Source of the DNA: Hirschia sp964352025
GTDB taxonomy: Bacteria > Pseudomonadota > Alphaproteobacteria > Caulobacterales > Hyphomonadaceae
Length of the DNA stretch: 64,000 nucleotides
Reading direction: 5' to 3'
Assembly (NCBI GenBank): GCA_964352025.1
Contig: CAYGPZ010000004.1
Coordinates: 1 to 64,000, forward strand
Part shown: positions 18,520-27,712 of the stretch, piece after piece
How the letters are laid out: every line of letters starts with the position of its first letter
Position numbering within the stretch: the first letter of the stretch is position 1
Position numbers and translations under genes: made by a program
Notes under the pieces: model-generated
What the model was told of the DNA's origin: nothing
What the model saw: the letters and a program-made list of their open reading frames with translations, nothing else
Databases searched by the model: none

Positions 18520-18609
18520 GGAGAGGTGGCCGAGTGGCTGAAGGCGCTCCCCTGCTAAGGGAGTATGCGGGAGACCGTATCGAGGGTTCGAATCCCTTCC
18601 TCTCCTCCA
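18520..18609 (+). tRNA. tRNA-Ser(GCT)
   Basis: A class II tRNA of 90 bases including encoded CCA. The acceptor stem is GGAGAGG (18520-18526) with CCTCTCC (18599-18605). U8 and the D arm TGGCCGAGTGG follow. The anticodon loop CTGCTAA gives GCT at 18554-18556 (serine AGC/AGU). The long variable arm pairs ATGCGG with CCGTAT, and the T arm has GGGTTCGAATCCC. The discriminator base at 18606 is T, where bacterial serine tRNAs usually have G. Confidence 0.95.
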
Positions 18610-18759
18610 GTCACACTCAATAGTTGTGATAAGTTCGATCTAAAAGAGATAATCCAACTAAAATCGGTAGGTTAAAGCGTAGCTTTTCAATAGGGTATGG
18701 ATCCGCATCCCCCCTATTTCCGATCAAAGCTCTTGTTCATTGTTTTCGAAATACGGTTT

Positions 18760-18801
18760 GCTCTATATCCCTGTTATTAGGATAGAAAAGAGATATAGAG
18801 C
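18760..18801. repeat. Inverted repeat between tRNA-Ser and the aminotransferase
   Basis: GCTCTATATC (18760-18769) and GATATAGAGC (18792-18801) are perfect 10-bp arms with a 22-base loop. It is AT-rich, with no T-run on either side, so it is probably not a classical terminator. The rest of 18610-18884 holds no gene. Confidence 0.4.
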
Positions 18802-18884
18802 TTGTCTATTATTGAAGAATTACGGTAGCAATAAATACACAATGACAGTATTTTACCGGAATATTCTATATTACTGACTTCATT

Positions 18885-19850
18885 TCATGTTTGCATTAAT
18901 TTCAAATCAATAGAGACTAGACAACCCTTTGGTGACCCTACCATTCCTTCGCCTTGGACAAGTGCATCGGTAAATTGAACATCCGCAGTTCTGACGACCT
19001 GATCGTACTGGTCAACAATCGACATTGTTTCCGGTCCAACCTTAAAGGTATGGCCCATTATTTCACTTACTGGTGTAACTTCTGCGGCCGTTCCGGTGAT
19101 GAAACACTGCGAGAACTGGCTCAGCTCGTTCGGATGGATAACGCGCTCTATGACTTCAACTCCAGTACGACGTAATAGCTCGATTGCAGTTTGGCGCGTA
19201 ATTCCATTTAGAAAACAAGTCGGCGCTGGCGTATGCCATACGCCATCTTGATAAAAGAATATATTTGCGCCCGTGGCCTCAGCAATATTCCCATCATGAT
19301 CAAGCATTAATGCATCGGAATACCCAGCGTCTTCTGCACGTTTTTTTGCCAATGTACAAATCATGTAAAGACCCGCCGCTTTTGCATCCGCGGGCGCACA
19401 ATTCGCTGGTGGTCTAGCCCAAGGTGAGTCTGTTAATTTCACCCCTTTGGATTTATCAGCAAAATAGTTACCCCATTTCCATGCAGCGATACCAAACCGA
19501 ACATTGGAATTTTTTACGGAAATTCCCATTTGCTGAGAACCGCGCCAGATGACGGGACGAAGATAAGCGGCGTCGAGTCCTGATCTTTCCAAAGTTTCTA
19601 ACTTTGCAGCCTCAATTTGCTCGAGAGAAAAGTCGACCTGCATTCCTAATCTTTTAGCCGAATGCAATAATCGTTTTGAGTGATCAAGCGAACGGAAAAT
19701 CCTGCCTTCATAAGCACGCTCTCCTTCGAAAACACTTGAAGCGTAATGCAAGCCCTGACTAAGGATATGGTCTTGCGCCTCACGCCAAGGGACGAAGTGT
19801 CCATCAAGCCAAATAACGCCATCACGGTCAGAATAGGGTTTTTGAGTCAT
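18885..19850 (-). CDS. ilvE: Branched-chain amino acid aminotransferase (class IV)
   Basis: A 321-aa PLP enzyme of fold-type IV. It moves the amino group of Leu, Ile or Val to 2-oxoglutarate, reversibly. FEGERAYEGRIF near the N-terminus, the PLP-Lys region ADAKAAGLY, and AEATGANIFF with LNGITRQT are family landmarks. A GGAG ribosome site supports the ATG at 19850. Placement beside a 2-oxoacid:ferredoxin oxidoreductase and an acyl-CoA dehydrogenase suggests a catabolic role, but it may also serve biosynthesis. D-amino-acid aminotransferase is a related alternative. Confidence 0.87.
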   Translation of the reverse strand: MTQKPYSDRDGVIWLDGHFVPWREAQDHILSQGLHYASSVFEGERAYEGRIFRSLDHSKRLLHSAKRLGMQVDFSLEQIEAAKLETLERSGLDAAYLRPVIWRGSQQMGISVKNSNVRFGIAAWKWGNYFADKSKGVKLTDSPWARPPANCAPADAKAAGLYMICTLAKKRAEDAGYSDALMLDHDGNIAEATGANIFFYQDGVWHTPAPTCFLNGITRQTAIELLRRTGVEVIERVIHPNELSQFSQCFITGTAAEVTPVSEIMGHTFKVGPETMSIVDQYDQVVRTADVQFTDALVQGEGMVGSPKGCLVSIDLKLMQT

Positions 19851-19953
19851 TATATCTTACTCCAGAAGTAGTTGTAACTGAATGGGCTTTCAACGAGGGG
19901 ACATCCAACTGCCATCGTCCCGACGAATGCTGTCAGCCTTGTAATTGGTTTAT

Positions 19954-21111
19954 TTAAGTCGCTTCACGCAGCAGCTCTCGCGCAATAATCATTCGCTGTA
20001 TTTCGCTCGTGCCTTCATAAATGGAAGTGACGCGTACATCCCGAGCAAACCGTTCAAGCGGAAGCTCTTCGGTGTATCCAAGCCCACCCATTATTTGCAA
20101 AGCACTATAACAGGCCTTGTTAGCGGCTTCGGAAGCATAAAGTTTCGCCATTGAAGCCTGTTTTGAAAACCGCTGCCCATTCTCTTTTAAAAACGCTGCG
20201 TTCAGGATCAAAAGACGGGCAGCTTCCAGTTCAGTGTAGTGATCAGCCAGCATCCACTGAATGCCTTGAAAACGCGATATCGGTTGATCAAATTGTACAC
20301 GTTCCAAACTGTATGCGCGCGCCACATCCATAGCGGCAAGTCCGACACCAAGCGCTAGAGACCCTATCCCAATTCTTCCGCCCGCTAGCTCGCCTGTAGC
20401 AATGCGATAGCCTTCGTTAACTTCGCCAAGCATTGAAGTTGATGGAATACGGCAGTCATCAAAGCTTACTGTCGCAGTGCTTGAAGCACGTTGCCCCATT
20501 TTCCGCTCAGGTTTTCCAATAACGACACCGGGAGCATCGCTAGGCACTAGAAAGCATGTAATTCCTTTGCCTTTAGGAGCGGATGTATCGGTAATCGCCC
20601 ACACGACAAAGACACCAGCATACTCAGCGCTGGTGATCCACATCTTGCTGCCATTTAGTATCCAGTTGTCACCACCTTTAACGGCTTTTGTTTTCATGGC
20701 TGAGGGATCAGAACCTGCACTGCTTTCAGATAAACAAAACGATGCTGCAGGAAACTGACCTGAACAGATTTTCGTTACATATTCGCGCTTTTGTTCTTCA
20801 GTTCCAATCGCTGAAATAAGTTCGGCTACCATATTGGTAACCGACATTGTAACCGCACTGGACGCGCAAGCGCGTGCGACTTCTGTTATTGCAACACTAA
20901 ACGCGAGGACCCCACAATCAGCACCGCCATACTCACTCTCGACATTAAGTCCCATGAAGCCGAGTTCAGCCATTTCTTTCAGGTTGCCTAGAAACTCATC
21001 TTTGCGTCTGCCTTGATCTAGTTCAGCAGCAATTGGCTCTAACTTGTCGCTCGCAAATTTGCGGGCCATGTCTTGAATCATAATATGATCGTCATTTAGC
21101 CCAATATACAT
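19954..21111 (-). CDS. Acyl-CoA dehydrogenase
   Basis: A 385-aa flavoenzyme that introduces a 2,3-double bond into an acyl-CoA. FCLSESSAGSDPSAMK and KMWITSAEYAG are flavin/substrate-binding blocks, and YEGTSEIQRMIIAR near the C-terminus holds the expected catalytic Glu. The length matches short/branched-chain members. Its start overlaps the upstream oxidoreductase stop as TAATG. The likely substrate is the acyl-CoA made by that enzyme, such as isovaleryl- or isobutyryl-CoA; this is inferred from context. Confidence 0.9.
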   Translation of the reverse strand: MYIGLNDDHIMIQDMARKFASDKLEPIAAELDQGRRKDEFLGNLKEMAELGFMGLNVESEYGGADCGVLAFSVAITEVARACASSAVTMSVTNMVAELISAIGTEEQKREYVTKICSGQFPAASFCLSESSAGSDPSAMKTKAVKGGDNWILNGSKMWITSAEYAGVFVVWAITDTSAPKGKGITCFLVPSDAPGVVIGKPERKMGQRASSTATVSFDDCRIPSTSMLGEVNEGYRIATGELAGGRIGIGSLALGVGLAAMDVARAYSLERVQFDQPISRFQGIQWMLADHYTELEAARLLILNAAFLKENGQRFSKQASMAKLYASEAANKACYSALQIMGGLGYTEELPLERFARDVRVTSIYEGTSEIQRMIIARELLREAT

Positions 21112-24100
21112 TATGCGACCTTCCGAATAGGATTTTTAAGCTCGGAAAGCAATTGAACCTTTCTGACCCGCATTTTTTCAATATTCGCTGCTTTAACAGG
21201 ACCATATCCGCGTACATCATCGGGAAGGTTCAACAATTTCAAGATCGTCACTGATGTTTCATCTGACAGGTGTTCAGCAGCGAGATCAATTAGCTCATGA
21301 TATTCATCAATCATCGCCCGCTCTTCTCTTCGCTCATGTGTATAGCCGAACAGGTCGAACCTAGTTCCACGAAGTTTTTTTGCTTTCGCGAGCAAACGGA
21401 ACCCATGTTTCATCCATCCACCAAAAGCAATTTTTCCAGGACGTCCGGTTGCTTTATTCATGCGTGATAGAATTGGAGGGGCCAAGTGGAATTTTAATTT
21501 AAAATCACCGTCAAACTGTGCCTTGAGTTTTTCTTCAAATGCTGGGTCGGAGTAGAGCCGCGCCACCTCATACTCATCTTTATAGGCCATAAGCTTATAA
21601 AGATTCTTAGCAACTATGCGGGTAAGTTTGCTGGCTCCTTCCTGCTTGCCTATTTCAACTGTTTGGAATGCTTTAACAGCGCTGCGATATTTATCCGCAT
21701 AGACTTCGTTTTGATAACCAACTAACTCCTGAGCAAAATCTTCAATTAGCGTTTCTAAAGGTTTTACCTTGTTCTCAGTCTTACCAATAGCCGCTTCATC
21801 ACCAACAAGAGCGTCGACTTTCTTAATATCTTCCGCTGCAACACGCCCCCACTGGAACGCTCGGCGATTAAACTCTACTGCAACGCCATTGAGTTCAATC
21901 GCTCTAAATATAGCATCTTTGGATACAGGGATGAGACCTTTTTGGAAGGCATAACCAACGACGAACATATTGGTTGCTATCGCATCACCAAAAAGTTTGC
22001 GTGCATATTCTGTTGCCTTAACAAAACTTACGTCTTCCTCACGGCTCGCCAGAACGAATTCAGACAATGTTTCTTTTGCAGGAAAGTACATTTCATTATT
22101 GCGAGTAAACGCCGCAACGGGAACTTTCTCAGTATTCATAATCGTTTTTGTAAGGCCGCGGCCAATTTTACTGATAGATGGCGAAGCTGAAATCATATCG
22201 CACCCGAGAAGTAAGTTTGCCGAGCCGTCAGAAATCCGTCTTACATTTATATCAGCGGGCGAAGGTGCAATTTTAATATGGGTATTTACACCACCATTCT
22301 TTTGAGAAAGCCCGGTAAAATCTAGCGTAGTTGCACCTTTATTCTCAAGATGGGCAGCCATAGACAAAATGCCACCAATCGTCAGCACACCCATACCGCC
22401 AATACCTGCTACCAAAATCGAATACTCTTTATCGATTTGTGGTATTTTAGGCTCCGACAGTGCTTTAAAATAGGTGTCCTCAAGTACAGCAGATTTTGAA
22501 GCATCAGGCTTGCGAATTTTTCCGCCAAGGACAGAAACAAAGCTGGGACAAAAGCCTTTCACACATGAGAAGTCTTTATTACAACTCGACTGATTGATTT
22601 GGCGTTTGCGTCCGTATTTTGTTTCTTTAGGCTCTATAGAAATACAATTTGATTGGACTGAACAATCACCACAGCCTTCACATACGCGATCATTGATAAA
22701 AACACGGCGCGCAGGGTCTTCCATTAGACCTTTTTTACGGCGTCTACGTTTTTCCGCTGCACAGGTTTGCTCATAAATAATAGCAGTTACACCCTTAGTC
22801 TCCCGCATACTCCGTTGGACTAGATCAAGCTCATCGCGATCATGTAAATCTGTTTTCGCTGGGATGGTTCTATCACCGCGATATTTATCAATATCGTCGC
22901 TGACCAGCGCAACACGTTTCACCCCTTCGGCAAACATTTGAGTTGCGATAACTCCCGGAGATGGCGTGCCCTCTAGAGGTTGACCACCCACCATTGCAAC
23001 CGCGTCATTATACAAAATCTTGTAGGTGATATTTACGCCACTGACCACCGCTTGGCGGATCGCTAGAGAGCCTGAATGTTGATATGTACCATCACCTAAG
23101 TTTTGGAACATGTGGTCAGATTTTGAGTGACGATGTAGGCCCACCCAATGCATGCCTTCGCCGCCCATATGCGTGAAGGTTTCAGTGCGTCTACCTTGTC
23201 CTAAGACCATGATATGACAACCGATTCCTGCACCAGCGGAACTACCTTCAGGGACTTTTGTAGACGTATTGTGAGGACAACCTGAACAAAAATATGGGGT
23301 ACGGGCGACCAACTTATCACTGCGATTAGTTTGCGGGACGTTTAATGTAGAAACAGTACCGGAGAGTTGCGGTACATTCGAAATTCCGCCAAGCCATCTG
23401 ACAACCGCTTGTGATACGATTTCAGGCGTAAACACCCAAATCTCAGGTAGCAAAACTTTACCGCTGCGATCTCGTTTACCTATAATTTCAGGACGCTTAG
23501 ATTCAGGCCAGTTAAATAGCTGCTCTTTTATCTGCTTTTCAAGCTGAGGTCGTTTTTCCTCAACAACGAACAAGCTCTCCATACCTTCCGCAAATTCGCG
23601 GATTCCGCACGGCTCTAGCGGCCAACTCATCCCAACCTTGTAGATACTTATGCCGATTTCAGCGAGTTTGTTTTCGGTCAAACCGACAATCTGCAATGCC
23701 TGCATAAGGTCGCCATGAGCTTTTCCTGTCGTAACAATTCCGAGACGCTTCTTAGGCGCTTCGTATATCGTTTTATCAAGTTTGTTAGCGTAGGCGAATG
23801 CGTGAGCGGCTGGCATGCGCTCTTCTACTACACGACGTTCAAACTCGAGACGTTCGGCCGGCCATTTGAGATTAACATCGTAGTTCAACCCGTGAGGAGG
23901 TATTGGAATGTCAGGAATGATGAAATTGGGAAGTTCCCCAATATCAATAGAAGCCCCGCTTTCGGCAGTTTCGGTAATCGTCTTCATTCCGCACCAAAGC
24001 CCTGAAAACCTTGACATCTCCATGCCGAGCAGCCCCATGCTAAGAAATTCCTCTACGCTTGAAGGGAATAATACCGGCATCATGGTCGATTCTAGAATCT

Positions 24101-24590
24101 GATCAGTTTGGTGAGAAAAGGTAGACGACTCAGCATTATGGTCGTCGCCCACAAATGCTAGAAATCCGCTATGTTTGGACGTCCCTTGAATATTACCTTG
24201 TCTTAAAACATCAGCAGAACGATCAATCCCGTGCGATTTACCGTACCAATATGCGAAAATGCCATCCTTCGTGACATCTTCACTATGAAAATCGACCAAC
24301 TGCGCGCCCCAGAGAATTGCAGCCCCTAGATCCTCATTTATGCCCGGTTCAAAATCAATATCGTGCTTGGCGAGATGTTTTTTACTCCGCCAGAGTTCCT
24401 GATCATAGCCACCGAGCGGTGAACCACGATAGCCAGAGATCAATCCTGCTGTATTCAAACCGTTTTGACGATCTAGTTGGCGTTGCATAATCGGCAAACG
24501 AACGAGTGCCTGGGTTCCAGTGAGAAATACTCTACCCGTTTTCTGTTCATATCTATCAGACAATTGGTAAGCATTATTAATAGCTGGCAT
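21111..24590 (-). CDS. Indolepyruvate (2-oxoacid):ferredoxin oxidoreductase, single-chain
   Basis: An 1159-aa enzyme with the IorA and IorB parts in one chain. It oxidatively decarboxylates aryl or branched 2-oxoacids to acyl-CoA and reduces ferredoxin. An N-terminal pyrimidine-binding domain begins GYRGSPLGGYDQELW. The central TPP domain has CSGCPHNTS and GGEGMHWVG. A cysteine block NDRVCEGCGDCSVQSNC (about 650) binds Fe-S. The gamma-type domain begins at GIGGMGVLTIGGIL (about 730), followed by a long C-terminal extension. It is the first gene of its operon, divergent from an Lrp-type regulator, and coupled to acyl-CoA dehydrogenase. Confidence 0.92.
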   Translation of the reverse strand: MPAINNAYQLSDRYEQKTGRVFLTGTQALVRLPIMQRQLDRQNGLNTAGLISGYRGSPLGGYDQELWRSKKHLAKHDIDFEPGINEDLGAAILWGAQLVDFHSEDVTKDGIFAYWYGKSHGIDRSADVLRQGNIQGTSKHSGFLAFVGDDHNAESSTFSHQTDQILESTMMPVLFPSSVEEFLSMGLLGMEMSRFSGLWCGMKTITETAESGASIDIGELPNFIIPDIPIPPHGLNYDVNLKWPAERLEFERRVVEERMPAAHAFAYANKLDKTIYEAPKKRLGIVTTGKAHGDLMQALQIVGLTENKLAEIGISIYKVGMSWPLEPCGIREFAEGMESLFVVEEKRPQLEKQIKEQLFNWPESKRPEIIGKRDRSGKVLLPEIWVFTPEIVSQAVVRWLGGISNVPQLSGTVSTLNVPQTNRSDKLVARTPYFCSGCPHNTSTKVPEGSSAGAGIGCHIMVLGQGRRTETFTHMGGEGMHWVGLHRHSKSDHMFQNLGDGTYQHSGSLAIRQAVVSGVNITYKILYNDAVAMVGGQPLEGTPSPGVIATQMFAEGVKRVALVSDDIDKYRGDRTIPAKTDLHDRDELDLVQRSMRETKGVTAIIYEQTCAAEKRRRRKKGLMEDPARRVFINDRVCEGCGDCSVQSNCISIEPKETKYGRKRQINQSSCNKDFSCVKGFCPSFVSVLGGKIRKPDASKSAVLEDTYFKALSEPKIPQIDKEYSILVAGIGGMGVLTIGGILSMAAHLENKGATTLDFTGLSQKNGGVNTHIKIAPSPADINVRRISDGSANLLLGCDMISASPSISKIGRGLTKTIMNTEKVPVAAFTRNNEMYFPAKETLSEFVLASREEDVSFVKATEYARKLFGDAIATNMFVVGYAFQKGLIPVSKDAIFRAIELNGVAVEFNRRAFQWGRVAAEDIKKVDALVGDEAAIGKTENKVKPLETLIEDFAQELVGYQNEVYADKYRSAVKAFQTVEIGKQEGASKLTRIVAKNLYKLMAYKDEYEVARLYSDPAFEEKLKAQFDGDFKLKFHLAPPILSRMNKATGRPGKIAFGGWMKHGFRLLAKAKKLRGTRFDLFGYTHERREERAMIDEYHELIDLAAEHLSDETSVTILKLLNLPDDVRGYGPVKAANIEKMRVRKVQLLSELKNPIRKVA

Positions 24591-24768
24591 AGCTCGTACC
24601 CTTCAAAAATGTTCATGAAAAAGGTACCGCAGATCACGATAGTGAGTCATACCAAACTGCCCGATTATATTTGAAACTATTAGCGTTTTTAGCTATCAAA
24701 AATCAGTTTTTTAGTGTTATTATCTACGATATGATTACTCGTTAGAGTTCTAACCAAGGGATATACCC
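24591..24768. promoter_or_regulatory. Divergent promoter region of the oxidoreductase operon and Lrp gene
   Basis: These 178 bases separate two divergent starts. The half nearer the Lrp gene is AT-rich with phased A/T runs (AAAAATCAGTTTTTTAG around 24700), the type of DNA that Lrp proteins bind and bend. I see no sharply conserved site. Confidence 0.35.
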
Positions 24769-25245
24769 GTGCCCCAGCTAAAATTAGATTCGACTGACCT
24801 TAAAATACTGAAGATTCTTCAAAATGACGGCAGTCTTTCAAACCTGGAACTTGCGGAAAGAATCTCGCTGTCCCCAACTCCATGCTCGCGGCGTGTAAAG
24901 CTTCTTGAAGATGCTGGATTTTTTCTACGTAAAGTTACGCTCGTCTCACCAGAAGCAGTGGGATTAGCAATTACCGTTTTCCTACAAGTCACTCTTAGTC
25001 GCCAAAAACGGAACAAGCTCGACAACTTTGAGTCAATTGTGAGCGAGTGGCCCGAGGTTATGGAAGTTTACCTAATGTCTGGAGATTTCGACTATTTGCT
25101 AAGGGTTGTCGCCCCTTCACCTGAAGCATTTCAACTCTTCGTCACTAAGCTCACCGAGATTGAAGAGATAAATCACATCAAGAGTAATTTTGCTCTCAAA
25201 CAAATACGCTACAGTACAGCCTTACCACTTGATCATTTAGACTGA
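24769..25245 (+). CDS. Lrp/AsnC-family transcriptional regulator
   Basis: A 158-aa regulator. The N-terminal helix-turn-helix has LDSTDLKILKILQNDG and LAERISLSPTPCSRRVKLLE, and the rest is the AsnC ligand-binding domain with YLMSGDFDYLLRVV. Lrp-type proteins sense amino acids as octamers. Divergence from the oxidoreductase and acyl-CoA dehydrogenase genes makes it the likely amino-acid-responsive regulator of that operon. It resembles BkdR-type activators in arrangement, but no closer assignment is possible. Confidence 0.9.
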   Translation: MPQLKLDSTDLKILKILQNDGSLSNLELAERISLSPTPCSRRVKLLEDAGFFLRKVTLVSPEAVGLAITVFLQVTLSRQKRNKLDNFESIVSEWPEVMEVYLMSGDFDYLLRVVAPSPEAFQLFVTKLTEIEEINHIKSNFALKQIRYSTALPLDHLD

Positions 25246-25318
25246 CCCGCATTTAGCATTTTCTAAATTTTATAAGTTTTTTCTGCGCACACAAAGCGCT
25301 AAAATTGAACAACAACGC

Positions 25319-26239
25319 TTAATTCAAAAAGCTATTTTTGCTATCAAAGTAGGATTTGAAGAAATCCACACAGGCCTTGATTTTCGCTGATTGTTTTGGA
25401 CGGGTTGGATAAACTGCCCATATGTTTGCGCTCTGATAATAATTTGGAAGAACTTGAACTAGTTCGCCACTGATAAGTTCTTCTCTAATGTCCCAGACCG
25501 ATCTCAACATAACACCGCGTCCTGCTTTGGCCCACTCAACGACAACTTCACCATGATTGGCAGACAAAGCACCTTCAACTTTGAACATTTCAGGCTTTTT
25601 GCCATCTTTAGACAGAATCCACCCTCCAAATGTGTTGGCGCGTTCCTTAATAACTAAGCATTCATGTTTTTCTAAATCACTGATTTTTTTGGGAACACCT
25701 TTCTCATTTAGATATTCCCGAGATGCGCACAGAATACGTTTATTCTCCTGAAGAAGTTTGCAGACATGTTGCTCAGGAAGATCATCACCGACTCGAATCT
25801 CCATATCAAAAGCCTCAAGGACAAGATCAACGGGACGATCAAACAATTCCAGTCTGATATCTAGTTGAGGATACAGAGCATGCAATTCTGCAACTGCAGG
25901 TCCGACATGGACACGCCCTAAACCAAAACTACTGCATATATGTAACGAACCGCGTGGCGTATTTTGGCCTTCAGACAAGTCCTCAATGAAATCATCTAGA
26001 TCTTCTAAGATCTGATTTGACCACTTTAATGCTGTCTCGCCTTCTTCTGTCAAAACTACGCGCCGGGTCGTGCGATAAAACAGCTTTGCTTTAAGTTGCG
26101 TCTCTAATATTTGTATTCTTTTGCTAACATAAGCAGGCGATTGCCCTAGCTCTTCTGCCGCTGCAGCAAAGCTGCTTTTCCTCGCGACAGCCAGAAAAAC
26201 GTTCAAATCCGTAGGCAAAGGTAATTTATTACGTTCCAT
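25319..26239 (-). CDS. LysR-family transcriptional regulator
   Basis: A 306-aa regulator. The N-terminal HTH reads VARKSSFAAAAEELGQSPAY, followed by the linker helix and a periplasmic-binding-like effector domain (about 95-300). It is the last gene of the leftward set that starts at the TonB receptor, separated by 98 bases from the amidohydrolase gene. It may regulate that set in response to a small acid; no divergent target is present, which is unusual for LysR genes. Confidence 0.9.
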   Translation of the reverse strand: MERNKLPLPTDLNVFLAVARKSSFAAAAEELGQSPAYVSKRIQILETQLKAKLFYRTTRRVVLTEEGETALKWSNQILEDLDDFIEDLSEGQNTPRGSLHICSSFGLGRVHVGPAVAELHALYPQLDIRLELFDRPVDLVLEAFDMEIRVGDDLPEQHVCKLLQENKRILCASREYLNEKGVPKKISDLEKHECLVIKERANTFGGWILSKDGKKPEMFKVEGALSANHGEVVVEWAKAGRGVMLRSVWDIREELISGELVQVLPNYYQSANIWAVYPTRPKQSAKIKACVDFFKSYFDSKNSFLN

Positions 26240-26337
26240 ATCTAACCCGCGTGAAAAATGATCTATTATTGACCATTTGGAAACTATAAATTACATTTTT
26301 TGCTGATGCAAACGCTTATAAAACTGAATGAAACACA

Positions 26338-27672
26338 TCATTCGGAATGCTTGTAAACAACACCGTCTTTCATAACAAAGTCTATATCCAAAAGCTGGGA
26401 TACATCTTCAATAGGGTCACTATCTACTGCGATTAGGTCTCCGTATTTCCCCACCTCTACAGAACCGACTTTATCTTCAATTCCCATATGTTTAGCTGCT
26501 ATTGTTGTCGCTGCTTGAATAGCTTCAGAGGACGTTAATCCAGCTTCAACAAGAAGCTCAAACTCTCGTGCGTTTTGCCCGTGTTTGGACACATAGCTGT
26601 CAGTTCCAAAAACGATTTCGACGCCTGCTTCATGCGCTTTACGGGTCGTTTCAATTAGATATGGGCCTATTTCCAAAGCTTTTTTGATAATGGAGGGCGC
26701 AAAAAATGGTTTTTCACTATTCGCCATTTCAGTGACAGTTGCACCAGCCAATATTGTCGGCACAAGATAAGCCCCATTCTCTCTAAAGAGCTCATAGGAC
26801 TCTTCATTTGCAAACGTACCATGCTCGATAGAATCCACACCCGCGCGCAATGCTGCATTTATGCCAGATGCATCATGCGCATGAGCTGTAACTTTGCGAC
26901 CAAGAGCGTGAGAAGTTTCAACAATAGCGCGCAATTCATCATCGAAAAATTGTTGACCTGTTCCAGAATCCGAATCCGTCAAAACACCACCTGTTGCGAC
27001 CAACTTAATTTGATCGGCACCTCGGCGTATCTGCTCTCTAACCACTTGCCGACATTTCGCAACTCCGTCACATACACCAGTAGTCTGAAGGACTCCAAAG
27101 ACTTGATCACTATATCCACTTCTTTGGCCATGACCGCCCGTTGGTGAGATGATATGGCCCGCAACGTACATTCTAGGTCCAGGAATATAGTTTTTATTAA
27201 TTGCTTTTTTAAGCGCGAAAACCGCGTCGAGTCCTCGACCATTCAAGTCTCTTACAGTCGTAAATCCGGATTGTAGAGTTATTCTTGCATGGTGCGCACC
27301 GACCATAGCCGTATCTGCATCTGACCGTTCGACAATGCCTAACTTAGTTCTAGGCCCTAATTCGTCTGTCATATGAACATGTGTATCGATCAGACCGGGA
27401 AGAACAAATTTATCTTTCAAGTCAACAATCGTTACGCTGTCTTGTTTCTTGATTTTTAGTTTTTTTGGAGAAGCATACCCGTCTATGACGCTGTCGATTA
27501 TCCCGTCTTTGATGATAACAGTTTTTTCTTCTAGAAAACTTTCCCCTGGGATGGCCAAAAGCTTTCCAGCATAAACAATCGCAACTTCTTCAGCTTGCGC
27601 AGAAGCATGTACATATAGGCTTAGGAAAGCACTAGCTATGAGTGTTTTCTGGATTTTCTTCACCAAATTCAC
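26338..27672 (-). CDS. Exported metal-dependent amidohydrolase (imidazolonepropionase-like)
   Basis: A 444-aa protein with a signal peptide ending ASAQA (about 26). The amidohydrolase barrel is complete: metal-binding DTHVHM, IKLVATGGVL with the Lys region, HAHD, SIEHG and the closing FGTDSY Asp. Members hydrolyse cyclic amides or Xaa-Pro/Xaa-Arg dipeptides outside the cytoplasm. The upstream FMN oxidase gene is 40 bases away, so they likely share an mRNA. The substrate cannot be told from sequence. Confidence 0.85.
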   Translation of the reverse strand: MNLVKKIQKTLIASAFLSLYVHASAQAEEVAIVYAGKLLAIPGESFLEEKTVIIKDGIIDSVIDGYASPKKLKIKKQDSVTIVDLKDKFVLPGLIDTHVHMTDELGPRTKLGIVERSDADTAMVGAHHARITLQSGFTTVRDLNGRGLDAVFALKKAINKNYIPGPRMYVAGHIISPTGGHGQRSGYSDQVFGVLQTTGVCDGVAKCRQVVREQIRRGADQIKLVATGGVLTDSDSGTGQQFFDDELRAIVETSHALGRKVTAHAHDASGINAALRAGVDSIEHGTFANEESYELFRENGAYLVPTILAGATVTEMANSEKPFFAPSIIKKALEIGPYLIETTRKAHEAGVEIVFGTDSYVSKHGQNAREFELLVEAGLTSSEAIQAATTIAAKHMGIEDKVGSVEVGKYGDLIAVDSDPIEDVSQLLDIDFVMKDGVVYKHSE

Positions 27673-27712
27673 GTGATATCTCCTTTGTCACACAAGACCT
27701 TCATTATGCTTC

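Noticed and set aside
18760..18801. 10-bp stem as a terminator for tRNA-Ser or ilvE
   Set aside because: AT-rich arms, 22-base loop and no T-tract on either side; kept only as an inverted repeat.
18520..18884. tRNA-Ser as an integration site for a mobile element
   Set aside because: No integrase, no repeat of the tRNA 3' end and no change in gene character nearby.
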